Shown: positions 1 to 6,812, counted from the stretch's first letter. The stretch is 9,477 bases of DNA from an uncultured Actinomycetes bacterium (GCA_913061025.1 CAJXUJ010000037.1:1-9477); one strand, 5' to 3'. The notes: generated by a model from the letters alone, not told the origin. A program made the numbers and translations.

Positions 1-440
1 GGGTCGACCACCGGTCCCGGGTGGGCGAGTTCGACGGCGTGCTGGGCATCGACGTCCACCCGATACGGAACTCCGTCCACGGCGAACGCCACGTTCTCGC
101 CGTACCGATCGGACGAGAACGCCGTTATCCCCGCGGTGACTTCGCGTAGACGCTCCCGTCGTGCGCGTTCGGCCGCGGGAATTTCCCCATCAACGCCCAG
201 TGAACTCGCCTCGACGAGTAGCCGCTCACGCCAGTGGTCACTTTGATCGGCCACCCAGAGATCGCCGCTGGCTGTGCGCCCGTCTCGGCTACGGATGAAG
301 AACACGCGCGCGGACCCATCGCGACGACGGACAATTCGAAAGGCTCGGGGCGCGCCCAACCGAAAACTGCGGGTCACCGCCCTCTGGCGCGGAAAACTAA
401 TCACGGGCTCAGCCACCGGCCTATCGTGCCCGACCGACAT
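1..440 (-). CDS. S9-family prolyl oligopeptidase-type serine peptidase, N-terminal fragment (runs off the left edge)
   Basis: An open minus-strand frame runs without a stop from ATG at 440-438 to the window edge (146 complete codons). The protein opens with a segment ending FPRQRAVTRSFRLGAPRAF, followed by a beta-strand pattern (RDGSARVFFIRSRDG, then DLWVAD). A charged helix follows, IPAAERARRERLREVTAGI, and then a FSSDRYGENVAFAVDG repeat. This order is characteristic of the N-terminal beta-propeller (DPP IV N-terminal region) of actinobacterial S9 peptidases, which cleave short peptides in the cytoplasm; the catalytic Ser-Asp-His domain would lie outside the window. The frame stays open upstream, so a TTG start at 467-465 is also possible (extra residues LRQLERAFP). 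That start would leave only a few bases between this gene and mshB. No good ribosome binding site is seen before the ATG. The family call is fairly sure from the residue pattern; the substrate is unknown. Confidence 0.82.
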   Translation of the reverse strand, partial: MSVGHDRPVAEPVISFPRQRAVTRSFRLGAPRAFRIVRRRDGSARVFFIRSRDGRTASGDLWVADQSDHWRERLLVEASSLGVDGEIPAAERARRERLREVTAGITAFSSDRYGENVAFAVDGVPYRVDVDAQHAVELAHPGPVVD

Positions 441-468
441 GGGAAAGGCGCGTTCGAGTTGCCGCAAG

Positions 469-474
469 TAGCCT
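469..474 (+). promoter_or_regulatory. Candidate -10 element for a leaderless mshB transcript
   Basis: TAGCCT matches the actinobacterial -10 pattern TANNNT and lies exactly 6 bases before GTG at 481. That spacing would put the transcription start on or next to the start codon. No Shine-Dalgarno sequence precedes the GTG, which fits leaderless expression. No convincing -35 hexamer is visible. It overlaps the upstream region of the divergent peptidase gene. Confidence 0.4.
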
Positions 475-480
475 GTGGCC

Positions 481-1371
481 GTGACGAATTCCGGCAAGCG
501 CCTGCTCTTGGTGCACGCGCACCCCGACGACGAAACCATCGGCACCGGCGTGACGATGGCGAAGTACGTCAAGGACGGCGCACAGGTCACTCTCGTCACC
601 TGCACCCTCGGAGAAGAGGGGGAGGTTCTCGTTCCGGATCTCGTCCACCTCGCCGCCGATCAGCAGGACGCGCTGGGCGAGCACCGGATCGGTGAATTGG
701 CCGACGCCATGCAGATTCTCGGAGTTACCGATCATCGATTCCTTGGCGGCCCCGGACGGTTCCGCGATTCCGGGATGATGGGTGTGCCGAGTAATGAGCG
801 CACCGACTGCTTTTGGCGCGCTGATCTACTCGATGCGGCAACCGAGCTCGTCGCGATTATTCGGGAGGTCCGCCCGCACGTTGTCGTGACGTACGACGAC
901 TTCGGTGGGTACGGACACCCCGACCACATTCAGGCCCATCGGGTTACGCACTATGCCGTCGCGCTCGCGGAGTCGTCGTCGTTCCGCCCAGACCTCGGCA
1001 CCGCTTGGTCGGTGCCCAAGGTCTATTGGACCGCGTTCCCGCGAAGCATCATTCGCAACGGGATCATGGCCCTCCGGGAGCAGGGCTCGGATAGCGAGTT
1101 CGCTGCGATGGATCCGGACGACCTTCCCTTCGCGTGCGATGACGAACTGATCACCACCGCTATCGAAGCAACCGAGTTCCTCGACGCGAAGATGGAAGCC
1201 CTCGCCGCCCACAAGACTCAGGTGACGGTGGACGGTGGCTTCTTCGCGCTGTCCAACAATCTCGGTTCCCAGGCCATGGGCACCGAGTACTTTCGTTTGG
1301 TCCGGGGACCGGCCGGGCAGCGATCCGATGGCGAGTGGGAGAGCGACCTGTTCGCCGGGATAGTGGAGTGA
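481..1371 (+). CDS. mshB: N-acetyl-1-D-myo-inositol-2-amino-2-deoxy-alpha-D-glucopyranoside deacetylase (mycothiol biosynthesis MshB)
   Basis: MshB is a zinc metalloenzyme of the LmbE/PIG-L family. It removes the acetyl group from GlcNAc-inositol to give GlcN-inositol, the acceptor onto which MshC ligates cysteine in mycothiol synthesis. From the GTG at 481 the protein has 296 residues, close to the usual length. The signature AHPDDE is at residues 13-18, giving zinc ligands His14 and Asp17 with Asp16 as the likely general base. GYGHPDH at 143-149 supplies Tyr144, His146, Asp148 and the third zinc ligand His149, matching the M. tuberculosis enzyme (His13, Asp16, His147). The segments CTLGEEGEV, REVRPHVVVTYD, KVYWT and ALSNNL are also typical. 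An in-frame GTG at 475 is the alternative start; 481 is preferred because it gives the M. tuberculosis-like N-terminus and sits 6 bases after a -10 motif. The 3' end overlaps the next gene. Confidence 0.95.
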   Translation: MTNSGKRLLLVHAHPDDETIGTGVTMAKYVKDGAQVTLVTCTLGEEGEVLVPDLVHLAADQQDALGEHRIGELADAMQILGVTDHRFLGGPGRFRDSGMMGVPSNERTDCFWRADLLDAATELVAIIREVRPHVVVTYDDFGGYGHPDHIQAHRVTHYAVALAESSSFRPDLGTAWSVPKVYWTAFPRSIIRNGIMALREQGSDSEFAAMDPDDLPFACDDELITTAIEATEFLDAKMEALAAHKTQVTVDGGFFALSNNLGSQAMGTEYFRLVRGPAGQRSDGEWESDLFAGIVE

Positions 1372-1787
1372 CGCAAGGTCGCAAGGTTCTGATCTCGCTC
1401 GGAGCCCTGGGTATCGGGCTCGTCGTCGGGATTGTGGGCGCGTTCGTCCAAGCCCATCGGTCCATTCTGATCTTCGGTGACCGTTACCTGGTCATCCCCT
1501 GGGGATTGCTGATCGTCCTCACCGTGCTCCTGGTTGCCATCAGAGGACTAGCACTGACGTCTCGATCACGGGCAACGGGATGGCTGATCCTCGCGGGGTG
1601 GATCACGATGACCATCTTCCTGGCGACCGAGACGGCCGGGGGAGACATCGCTGTGAGTGCCGGTGCCCGGCAGTGGGCCTACCTCTTGGCCGGTGCAGTC
1701 CTTGGATCGGCCGTTGCCACGCTGCCGGCTAAACCGCTTCGGCCCGAGGCGGCGCAGCCCAGCGCGCCATCGGATATCCGCCCGTAG
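1368..1787 (+). CDS. Small conserved membrane protein downstream of mshB (Rv1171-like, DUF6113-type)
   Basis: This 139-residue protein has four apparent transmembrane helices, at about residues 8-27 (ISLGALGIGLVVGIVGAFV), 40-60 (YLVIPWGLLIVLTVLLVAI), 70-86 (TGWLILAGWITMTIFLA) and 100-118 (WAYLLAGAVLGSAVATL). A short Pro/Ala-rich tail follows. The start is GTG at 1368, which overlaps the mshB stop as GTGA and indicates translational coupling. A longer reading from 1335 only runs into mshB. A small membrane protein directly after mshB is a recurring actinobacterial arrangement; the M. tuberculosis counterpart by position and size is Rv1171. No function is established, and a link to mycothiol is only suggested by the context. 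The gene end is 130 bp before the VanW-domain gene. Confidence 0.8.
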   Translation: MTQGRKVLISLGALGIGLVVGIVGAFVQAHRSILIFGDRYLVIPWGLLIVLTVLLVAIRGLALTSRSRATGWLILAGWITMTIFLATETAGGDIAVSAGARQWAYLLAGAVLGSAVATLPAKPLRPEAAQPSAPSDIRP

Positions 1788-1808
1788 GAGACCGACCGGC
1801 CGACGGGT

Positions 1809-1838
1809 TTGGAACAGTGGGTCCCTCGTGCTTACCAT
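1809..1838 (+). promoter_or_regulatory. Candidate promoter for the VanW-domain gene
   Basis: TTGGAA (1809-1814) and TACCAT (1833-1838) are separated by 18 bases, a plausible -35/-10 pair of the principal sigma factor. Transcription would start near 1845 and leave a leader of roughly 70 bases. The -35 also contains GGAAC, a hexamer core shared by ECF sigma factors, but no matching ECF -10 is seen. Confidence 0.35.
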
Positions 1839-1869
1839 CGCCTCCGGCGGGTGGACTGTGGGTCCATCG
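1815..1869 (+). repeat. Pair of 14-bp direct repeats in the VanW gene leader
   Basis: CAGTGGGTCCCTCG (1815-1828) recurs as CTGTGGGTCCATCG (1856-1869), 12 of 14 bases identical. The start-to-start distance is 41 bp, about four helical turns. The first copy lies within the candidate promoter spacer and the second in the leader. The pair could be tandem sites for a regulator on one DNA face, or chance similarity. Confidence 0.35.
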
Positions 1870-1917
1870 ACCGATACGCATCTGTAGAGCATCGATCGTG
1901 GGGGAGAAGAGGGGTAC

Positions 1918-3819
1918 GTGGCCGAGTCGCACAGGCGTCAGTGGCGTCCAACGCGTACCCAGGCGATCGCCGGGGGCGCCGTCGCGGGTGTGTTCGTGGC
2001 ACTGCTCGTCGTCGTCGGTCTCTTCGCCGCTCTCAGTGGACCCTCGGTGCCTTCTGGAACTACCGTCAATGGCGTCGATATCGGCGGGATGGGACGCGAC
2101 GAGGCGGTGCTCACGGTTCGCGAGCAGGTCGCCCAGCCGGCGGCCGAGCCACTTGAGTTCGATAACGCCGGCGAGACCATCGTCGTAAAGCCCCGGCAAG
2201 CGGGCGTGTGGGTCAATGCAGTGGAAACTGTGGATCCGCTCCTTCGCCAGGAATGGAACCCGCTTGCCCGGCTGTTCTCGGTCGGGAGCGAGCAGGAAGT
2301 CGAACCAGTCGTGGTCGTCGAGGAAGACAAACTCGAGCGGCAGATGGGGGCCTTCGAGCGGCTCATCACGACCACGGTGTCGGAGTCGTCCCTGTCGGTC
2401 GACGGCACCACGGTCGATTACGTTCCCGGGCAACAGGGAAGAACAATCGACGTCGCTGGTGCTCGTGAGGCAATCATTTCGTCGATCACCAAGCCTCGAG
2501 CCGCCCAGGAACTGCCTGTGGTCATCGAGGAGCCAACCGTCACTGTCGCGAACGCTGAAGCAGCCAACGCTTTTGCTGTTGCAGCAGTTTCCGGTCCGGT
2601 GAAAGTCGCTGCCGGCGATGTGGTCGCCGAGATTCCGGCGAAGGTGATTGGAGACGCCCTGTCTTTCACAGCCGTCGACGGTGACTATGTCCCTTCGCTC
2701 GACGGCGCTGTTCTATATGAGTCGATCGCGGATGAGATCAAGGTCGCCGAGCAGCCGCGCGATGCGAGTTTCAAGGTTCGCAAGAACGGCAAGCTGCGAA
2801 TTGTGCCGAGCCGTGCTGGTGGTGGAATCGAGGACGACGAGTTAGCCGAGAAGGTGCTTGGAGTACTCGATCAAGATGTGTCTGCAGGTGGCGAGCGTGA
2901 GGTGATCGTCGCTGAGGGCCAGCGGCAGCCGAAGTTCACGACCGCCGATGCTGAGGCCCTCGGAGTCAAGGACAAACTGTCGAGCTTCACCCAAAAATTC
3001 GACTACGCCGCGTATCGGGTGACCAACATCGGTCAAGCTGCGGAGTATGTGAACGGCACCATCTTGATGCCGGGCGAAACCTTCTCGATGAACGACACAA
3101 TCAACGAGCGGACCGAGGAGAACGGCTACACCGTCGGAACGATCATCGGACCCGGTGGAGTTTTCGAAGATGCCTTGGGTGGCGGGGTGTCGGCGGCTAC
3201 TACGGCTGTGTGGACCGCGGCGTTCTTCGCCGGGATGGAGCGCGTCGATACGCGTGCGCACTCGGTCTACATCTCGCGTTATCAGCCCGGTCTGGAGGCG
3301 ACCGTCGCGTGGGGCATCTTCGATATGAAGTTCCGCAACGACAGTCCCTACCCCGTCGTTATCACTACCAAGATGACGAACTCGTCGATGACGGTGGACT
3401 TCTGGGGAACCAAGGTCTACGACAACATCGAAGCCGAATTCGGTGAGCGGACCAGCATCCGTAAGCCGGAGACGATCTATCGCAAGAAGAAGGATGGCTG
3501 TAGCCCGCAAAACGGGATTCCGGGATTCTCGATCAATGTTGACCGCGTCTTCTACCAGCAAGATGAGGAAGTCAAGCGCGAGACGATCCGCACCTACTAT
3601 CGAGCGGCACCCAAGGTGGTGTGCGGCAAGAAGCCGAAGAAGAAGAAAGACAAGAACGACGACGCTTCACAGGACGTGCCAAACGATGATGCCCCCACCG
3701 GGGACGCGCCAGCGGGCGATGAACCTGCCGGCGATGCGGGCCAGGGTGCAGGCCAACAGTCCGGGGTCGAGGGTGAGACCTTCGAGAACATCCCGGCCCA
3801 GGAAGTAGCGACGGGCTAG
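1918..3819 (+). CDS. Membrane-anchored VanW-domain protein with peptidoglycan-binding-like repeats
   Basis: This is a 633-residue envelope protein. A short basic cytoplasmic N-terminus (HRRQWRPTRTQ) precedes one hydrophobic anchor at about residues 16-39, so the rest is probably outside the membrane. The region from about 44 to 345 begins VPSGTTVNGVDIGGM and looks like two PG_binding_4-type domains, the arrangement usual upstream of VanW domains. The VanW domain spans about 353-501, including the NGTILMPGETFSMND motif, the GGGVSAATTAVW motif and ATVAWGIFDMKFRND. A C-terminal subdomain carries NGIPGFSINVDRVFY. The last 65 or so residues are low complexity, a lysine run (KKPKKKKDK) followed by an acidic Asp/Pro/Gly/Ala tail with repeated GDxPAGD units. 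VanW was named from a vancomycin-resistance cluster but its activity is unknown, and nothing here implies resistance. The start is GTG at 1918, after the strong purine-rich GGGGGAGAAGAGGGG at 1900-1914. A cell-wall role is inferred from the domains. Confidence 0.88.
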   Translation: MAESHRRQWRPTRTQAIAGGAVAGVFVALLVVVGLFAALSGPSVPSGTTVNGVDIGGMGRDEAVLTVREQVAQPAAEPLEFDNAGETIVVKPRQAGVWVNAVETVDPLLRQEWNPLARLFSVGSEQEVEPVVVVEEDKLERQMGAFERLITTTVSESSLSVDGTTVDYVPGQQGRTIDVAGAREAIISSITKPRAAQELPVVIEEPTVTVANAEAANAFAVAAVSGPVKVAAGDVVAEIPAKVIGDALSFTAVDGDYVPSLDGAVLYESIADEIKVAEQPRDASFKVRKNGKLRIVPSRAGGGIEDDELAEKVLGVLDQDVSAGGEREVIVAEGQRQPKFTTADAEALGVKDKLSSFTQKFDYAAYRVTNIGQAAEYVNGTILMPGETFSMNDTINERTEENGYTVGTIIGPGGVFEDALGGGVSAATTAVWTAAFFAGMERVDTRAHSVYISRYQPGLEATVAWGIFDMKFRNDSPYPVVITTKMTNSSMTVDFWGTKVYDNIEAEFGERTSIRKPETIYRKKKDGCSPQNGIPGFSINVDRVFYQQDEEVKRETIRTYYRAAPKVVCGKKPKKKKDKNDDASQDVPNDDAPTGDAPAGDEPAGDAGQGAGQQSGVEGETFENIPAQEVATG

Positions 3820-3839
3820 GAGCGTTCGACTACCTGGCC
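3795..3839. terminator. Imperfect dyad centred on the shared stop codons; possible bidirectional terminator
   Basis: Segments GGCC, AG, GTAG, CGA and CG (from 3795) pair in order with CG, TCG, CTAC, CT and GGCC (to 3839), with small bulges. About 15 base pairs form around a loop holding CTAG at 3816-3819. There is no T-run on either side. It could act as a terminator without a U-tract for both converging genes. It lies inside coding sequence on both strands, so chance pairing is possible. Confidence 0.3.
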
Positions 3840-5237
3840 GTCGGGGGTGTCCGTGACCGAGAATCCTTGGGCGGCGAGTTCATCTCGAATGCGGTCGCTG
3901 GTGGCGAAGTCCTTGCTGGCTCGCGCCTGAGCACGTTCCTCGACAAGCACGGCGATGGCTTCTGGTAGCGGTTCCTCGTCGACGACCTGACCGACTCGAC
4001 GGGCCAGATCGATACCCAGCAGTCGATCGGCCCAGGCGAAGAACTCGAATTTCGCGCCGTCCGCGAGTTCGGAGTCGCGTTCAACTGACCGCAGAACCTG
4101 AAGTGCACGTGGGGTGTCGAGATCGTCGTCGGCGGCGGCCAGGAATTCTTCTCGGTAGTTGTCGGGGATAGGTGCGGATGGGCTGGTGGCCCACTGAGCG
4201 ACTCGGCTGCGCCATCGATCCAGGGTGGTCTGAGCCCCCTCGATGACCGACCACGTCAGATTCATCTGCTGGCGGTAGCGGTGCTGGAGGAAAGCCAGCC
4301 GAAGGGCCAAAGGATCGAGACCACGATCGATCACGTCCTGGACGAGTACCACGTTCCCCGCTGACTTGCTCATCTTGCGACCGTCGAAGAGCAGGTGCTC
4401 GGCGTGCACCCAGTGTCGGACGACGTCCCTGCCCGTCGCCGCATTGCTCTGGGCCCGCTCGTCCTCATGGTGGGGAAAGCGCAGATCGATGCCGCCGGTG
4501 TGAACGTCGATCGATTCACCCAGAAGCTTCAGGCTCATCGCGCTGCACTCGGTGTGCCATCCGGGGAAACCGACGCCCCAAGGCGTTTCCCACACGAGCT
4601 GGGTTCGGGTCTCCGGCGCCTTTTTCCACAGTGCCCAGTCAGCGTGGAAGCGTTTGGCGGGATCAACGCCACCGTCGAAGCGATGACCTGGACGCAGTTC
4701 CTCGAGGCGATTACCGCTGATGGCGCCGTAGTCGGCAAAGGAACGAGCGTCGAAAAAGACCGACCCGTCGTTACCGATGTAGGCATGGCCGTTTTCCATG
4801 AGCGTGGTGATCAGGTCGATCATGTCGTCGATCGATTCGCTAGCCCTCGGGTAGTGATCGGCGGGATGCACGTTCAAAGCGCCAAGATCTCGATGGAACG
4901 CGTCTTCGTAGTGCCGTGCCACCGCCAGGGCGCCCTTTCCCTCATCTGACGCCTGGCGAAGCACCCGATCCTCGCCGTCACCTTGACCCTCGTCGATGCC
5001 GCCGAGTCCGGTGTCGTCCGCCATGTGCCCGACGTCGGTGATGTTCTGTACGACCGTCGTGCGCCAGCCGTGCAACTGCGCCAGTCGGGAGATGAGGTCG
5101 GAGAGCAGGAAGGTGCGCATATTGCCGACGTGGGCATCGCGGTAGACCGTGGGCCCACAGGCGTAGATCGTCAAGTGCCGCTCACGAACCGGGATGATGT
5201 CCACGGCCTCGCGGGCCCGAGTGTCGTACAACTTCAT
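3816..5237 (-). CDS. cysS: Cysteine--tRNA ligase (cysteinyl-tRNA synthetase)
   Basis: A class I aminoacyl-tRNA synthetase of 473 residues that charges tRNA-Cys in the cytoplasm. YACGPTVY (25-32) opens the Rossmann fold. The HIGH-type signature is HVGN (36-39), and KMSKS is at 288-292. Zinc ligands by alignment with the E. coli enzyme are Cys27, Cys231 (in GWHTECSAM), His256 and Glu260 (in FPHHEDERAQ). The C-terminal part holds the DALR-type helical domain and a typical tail, ARASKDFATSDRIRDELAAQGF. The first half carries NITDVGHMADD and GEDRVLRQA instead of the more usual TDxDDK, which marks a subclass often present as a second copy. MshC, the mycothiol ligase, is a shorter CysS relative of about 410 residues; the full length and tRNA-binding tail here argue for a tRNA synthetase. 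The start is ATG at 5237-5235 with no Shine-Dalgarno. The gene converges on the VanW gene and shares CTAG. Confidence 0.92.
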   Translation of the reverse strand: MKLYDTRAREAVDIIPVRERHLTIYACGPTVYRDAHVGNMRTFLLSDLISRLAQLHGWRTTVVQNITDVGHMADDTGLGGIDEGQGDGEDRVLRQASDEGKGALAVARHYEDAFHRDLGALNVHPADHYPRASESIDDMIDLITTLMENGHAYIGNDGSVFFDARSFADYGAISGNRLEELRPGHRFDGGVDPAKRFHADWALWKKAPETRTQLVWETPWGVGFPGWHTECSAMSLKLLGESIDVHTGGIDLRFPHHEDERAQSNAATGRDVVRHWVHAEHLLFDGRKMSKSAGNVVLVQDVIDRGLDPLALRLAFLQHRYRQQMNLTWSVIEGAQTTLDRWRSRVAQWATSPSAPIPDNYREEFLAAADDDLDTPRALQVLRSVERDSELADGAKFEFFAWADRLLGIDLARRVGQVVDEEPLPEAIAVLVEERAQARASKDFATSDRIRDELAAQGFSVTDTPDGQVVERS

Positions 5238-5243
5238 GCGACA

Positions 5244-5249
5244 ACCCTA
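5244..5249 (-). promoter_or_regulatory. Candidate -10 element for a leaderless cysS transcript
   Basis: On the minus strand TAGGGT (TANNNT type) is followed by six bases and then the cysS ATG. Transcription would therefore begin at or beside the start codon. No Shine-Dalgarno and no convincing -35 are present. The geometry is the same as at mshB. Confidence 0.4.
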
Positions 5250-5320
5250 GGTGGCTCTCTATCTCCCATGGGATACCGCGATGCGGGACGGTAGGAGGAC
5301 ACGTTTTGACCGGCCTTGTG

Positions 5321-5326
5321 TAGCGT
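5321..5326 (+). promoter_or_regulatory. Candidate -10 element for the fdxA-dapC operon
   Basis: TAGCGT fits TANNNT and would start transcription near 5333, leaving a leader of about 50 bases with GGAGG at 5371-5375. No clear -35 is found at the right distance. A TTGACC at 5305-5310 is too close to pair with it. This is the only usable match I see between the divergent cysS and fdxA starts, so it is tentative. Confidence 0.25.
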
Positions 5327-5381
5327 TGCCCTCGGTTGTGTGGGAGTTCCACGCATCAACGTTCTGAACCGGAGGCCCGAG

Positions 5382-5705
5382 GTGACCTACGTCATCGCAT
5401 TCCCGTGTGTGGATGTCAAGGACAAGTCGTGTATCGAGGAATGTCCCGTGGACTGCATCTACGAAGGCGACCGGATGCTCTACATCCAGCCCGACGAGTG
5501 CGTGGACTGTGGCGCGTGTGAGCCCGTCTGTCCGGTCGAAGCCATCTTCTACGAGGACGACGTCCCGGACGAGTGGTCGGACTACACCGCAGCGAACGCC
5601 GAGTTCTTCGCCGATCTCGGTTCCCCCGGCGGTGCGGCCAAGTTGGGTGCCCAGACGTTCGATGCAGCTCTCCTGGCGAACGTCCCGCCCAAAGAAGACG
5701 CGTAG
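5382..5705 (+). CDS. fdxA: Seven-iron ferredoxin ([3Fe-4S][4Fe-4S]), FdxA/FdxC type
   Basis: A 107-residue acidic electron carrier of the cytoplasm. The cysteine pattern matches the Azotobacter vinelandii FdI arrangement with a one-residue offset. Cys9, Cys17 and Cys50 would hold the [3Fe-4S] cluster. Cys21, Cys40, Cys43 and Cys46 would hold the [4Fe-4S] cluster, and Cys25 corresponds to the free cysteine next to it. The signatures are SCIEECPVDC and CVDCGACEPVCP. The C-terminal half (PDEWSDYTAANAEFF) is the usual extension of this family. The start is GTG at 5382, seven bases after GGAGG (5371-5375); a longer frame from 5316 exists but lacks such a site and adds non-homologous residues. Only 15 bp separate it from dapC, as in M. 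tuberculosis Rv1177-Rv1178. Its redox partner is not shown here. Confidence 0.94.
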   Translation: MTYVIAFPCVDVKDKSCIEECPVDCIYEGDRMLYIQPDECVDCGACEPVCPVEAIFYEDDVPDEWSDYTAANAEFFADLGSPGGAAKLGAQTFDAALLANVPPKEDA

Positions 5706-5720
5706 TTCGGGGCGGACCGG

Positions 5721-6791
5721 ATGACCGTCCGGTTACCCGACTTTCCCTGGGACACACTGGCTCCGGTTGCCGCGCGGGCTCGGGAGCACCCCGATGGAAT
5801 CGTTGATCTATCCGTTGGCACCCCGGTCGACCCGACGCCGCATGTTGTGCAAGAAGCGCTGCGCGCCGCAGCAAACGCGCCCGGCTACCCGACCACCATT
5901 GGTCTTCCTGAACTAGGTGACGCGTGCCGCGGCTGGCTTGGCCGCAGCCTTGGGGTGACGTCACCGGTTGGAGTACTCCCAACCATTGGCTCGAAGGAAA
6001 TGGTCGCTTGGCTGCCGACCGGGCTCGGGGTGGGGGCCTCCGACACCGTCGTTATTCCCGAGGTCGCCTATCCGACGTACTCGGTCGGAGCGATAGTCGC
6101 CGGGGCTCAGGTGGTGGCCACCGATGATGTCGAATCGATCGATGCGCCGGCCATGGTGTGGCTCAACAGCCCTAGTAATCCCACCGGCTCGGTGCTCGAT
6201 GTGGATCGACTCTCTGCCATCGTTTCCTGGGCGCGTGAGAGGGACGTCGTCGTCGTGAGCGATGAGTGCTACATCGAGTTGGGCTGGGACGCCACTCCGA
6301 TATCGATCCTCGATCCACGCGTTAACGGCGGCAATGTCTCGAATGTGCTCGCGTTGCACTCGCTGTCCAAGCGTTCGTCCATGGCCGGATACCGCTTCGG
6401 TTTCCTCGCGGGTGATGAAGGGATCGTCTCGAGGCTGCTGGGCGTTCGCAAGCACCTGGGAATGATGGTTCCGACTCCTGTTCAGCACGCCGCCATTGCT
6501 GCGTACAACGACGACGAACATGTCGCCGAGCAGCGAGATCGATATGCCCGACGCCGGTCGGCACTGAAAACTGTGCTTGAAGCCACCGGATTCTCGATCG
6601 ATCACAGCGCTGCGGGCCTGTATTTGTGGGCCACTCGAGGTCAGGACTCCTGGGCGACAGCCGAGTGGTTCGCCGAGCGCGGCATCCTCGTAGCTCCGGG
6701 TGCGTTCTACGGAGATGACACCCACGTTCGAGTGGCGCTGACCGCAACGGACGAGCGCGTAAACGCAGCGATCTCTCGACTATCGGAATAG
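5721..6791 (+). CDS. dapC: N-succinyldiaminopimelate aminotransferase DapC (PLP-dependent, fold type I)
   Basis: DapC transfers an amino group from glutamate to N-succinyl-2-amino-6-ketopimelate in the succinylase branch of diaminopimelate/lysine synthesis, which feeds the peptidoglycan crosslinks of this group. The 356-residue protein has the class I/II aminotransferase layout. The N-terminus is LPDFPWDTL followed by VDLSVGTPVDPTP. GSKEM at about 90-94 lies in the PLP phosphate-binding region. NSPSNPTG spans 149-156 with Asn153 contacting the cofactor, and SDECYIE carries the Asp that binds the pyridine nitrogen. HSLSKRSSMAGYRFG carries the Schiff-base Lys217. The C-terminal HVRVALTA supplies the carboxylate-binding arginine. 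The start is ATG at 5721, preceded by a weak GGGGCGG at 5709-5715, and it is probably co-transcribed with fdxA. A related aminotransferase with another keto-acid substrate cannot be excluded, but placement beside fdxA supports DapC. Confidence 0.9.
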   Translation: MTVRLPDFPWDTLAPVAARAREHPDGIVDLSVGTPVDPTPHVVQEALRAAANAPGYPTTIGLPELGDACRGWLGRSLGVTSPVGVLPTIGSKEMVAWLPTGLGVGASDTVVIPEVAYPTYSVGAIVAGAQVVATDDVESIDAPAMVWLNSPSNPTGSVLDVDRLSAIVSWARERDVVVVSDECYIELGWDATPISILDPRVNGGNVSNVLALHSLSKRSSMAGYRFGFLAGDEGIVSRLLGVRKHLGMMVPTPVQHAAIAAYNDDEHVAEQRDRYARRRSALKTVLEATGFSIDHSAAGLYLWATRGQDSWATAEWFAERGILVAPGAFYGDDTHVRVALTATDERVNAAISRLSE

Positions 6792-6812
6792 CGCTGGGTC
6801 CCTCGCCGGAGC

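Noticed and set aside
1729..2433. 234-residue open frame on the minus strand
   Set aside because: It lies opposite the VanW gene start and its upstream region, is rich in Arg/His/Gly from the antisense of G+C-rich codons, and shows no domain.
4395..4949. 184-residue plus-strand open frame inside cysS
   Set aside because: It is antisense to a well-supported synthetase, with no ribosome site and no recognisable motif.
3816..5237. Calling the CysS-like gene mshC because of the nearby mshB
   Set aside because: The protein has 473 residues with the DALR domain and C-terminal tRNA-binding tail; MshC is shorter and has a different N-terminal pattern.
5264..5273. TCCCATGGGA palindrome between cysS and fdxA as an operator
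   Set aside because: A single 10-bp palindrome with no partner and no match to a known regulator; expected by chance in this composition.
5316..5381. Longer N-terminus for the ferredoxin
   Set aside because: The extra residues have no ferredoxin character, and GGAGG at 5371-5375 clearly serves the GTG at 5382.
5416..5982. 188-residue minus-strand open frame across fdxA and dapC
   Set aside because: It is a shadow of two clear genes, with Arg/Ser/Pro-rich composition only.
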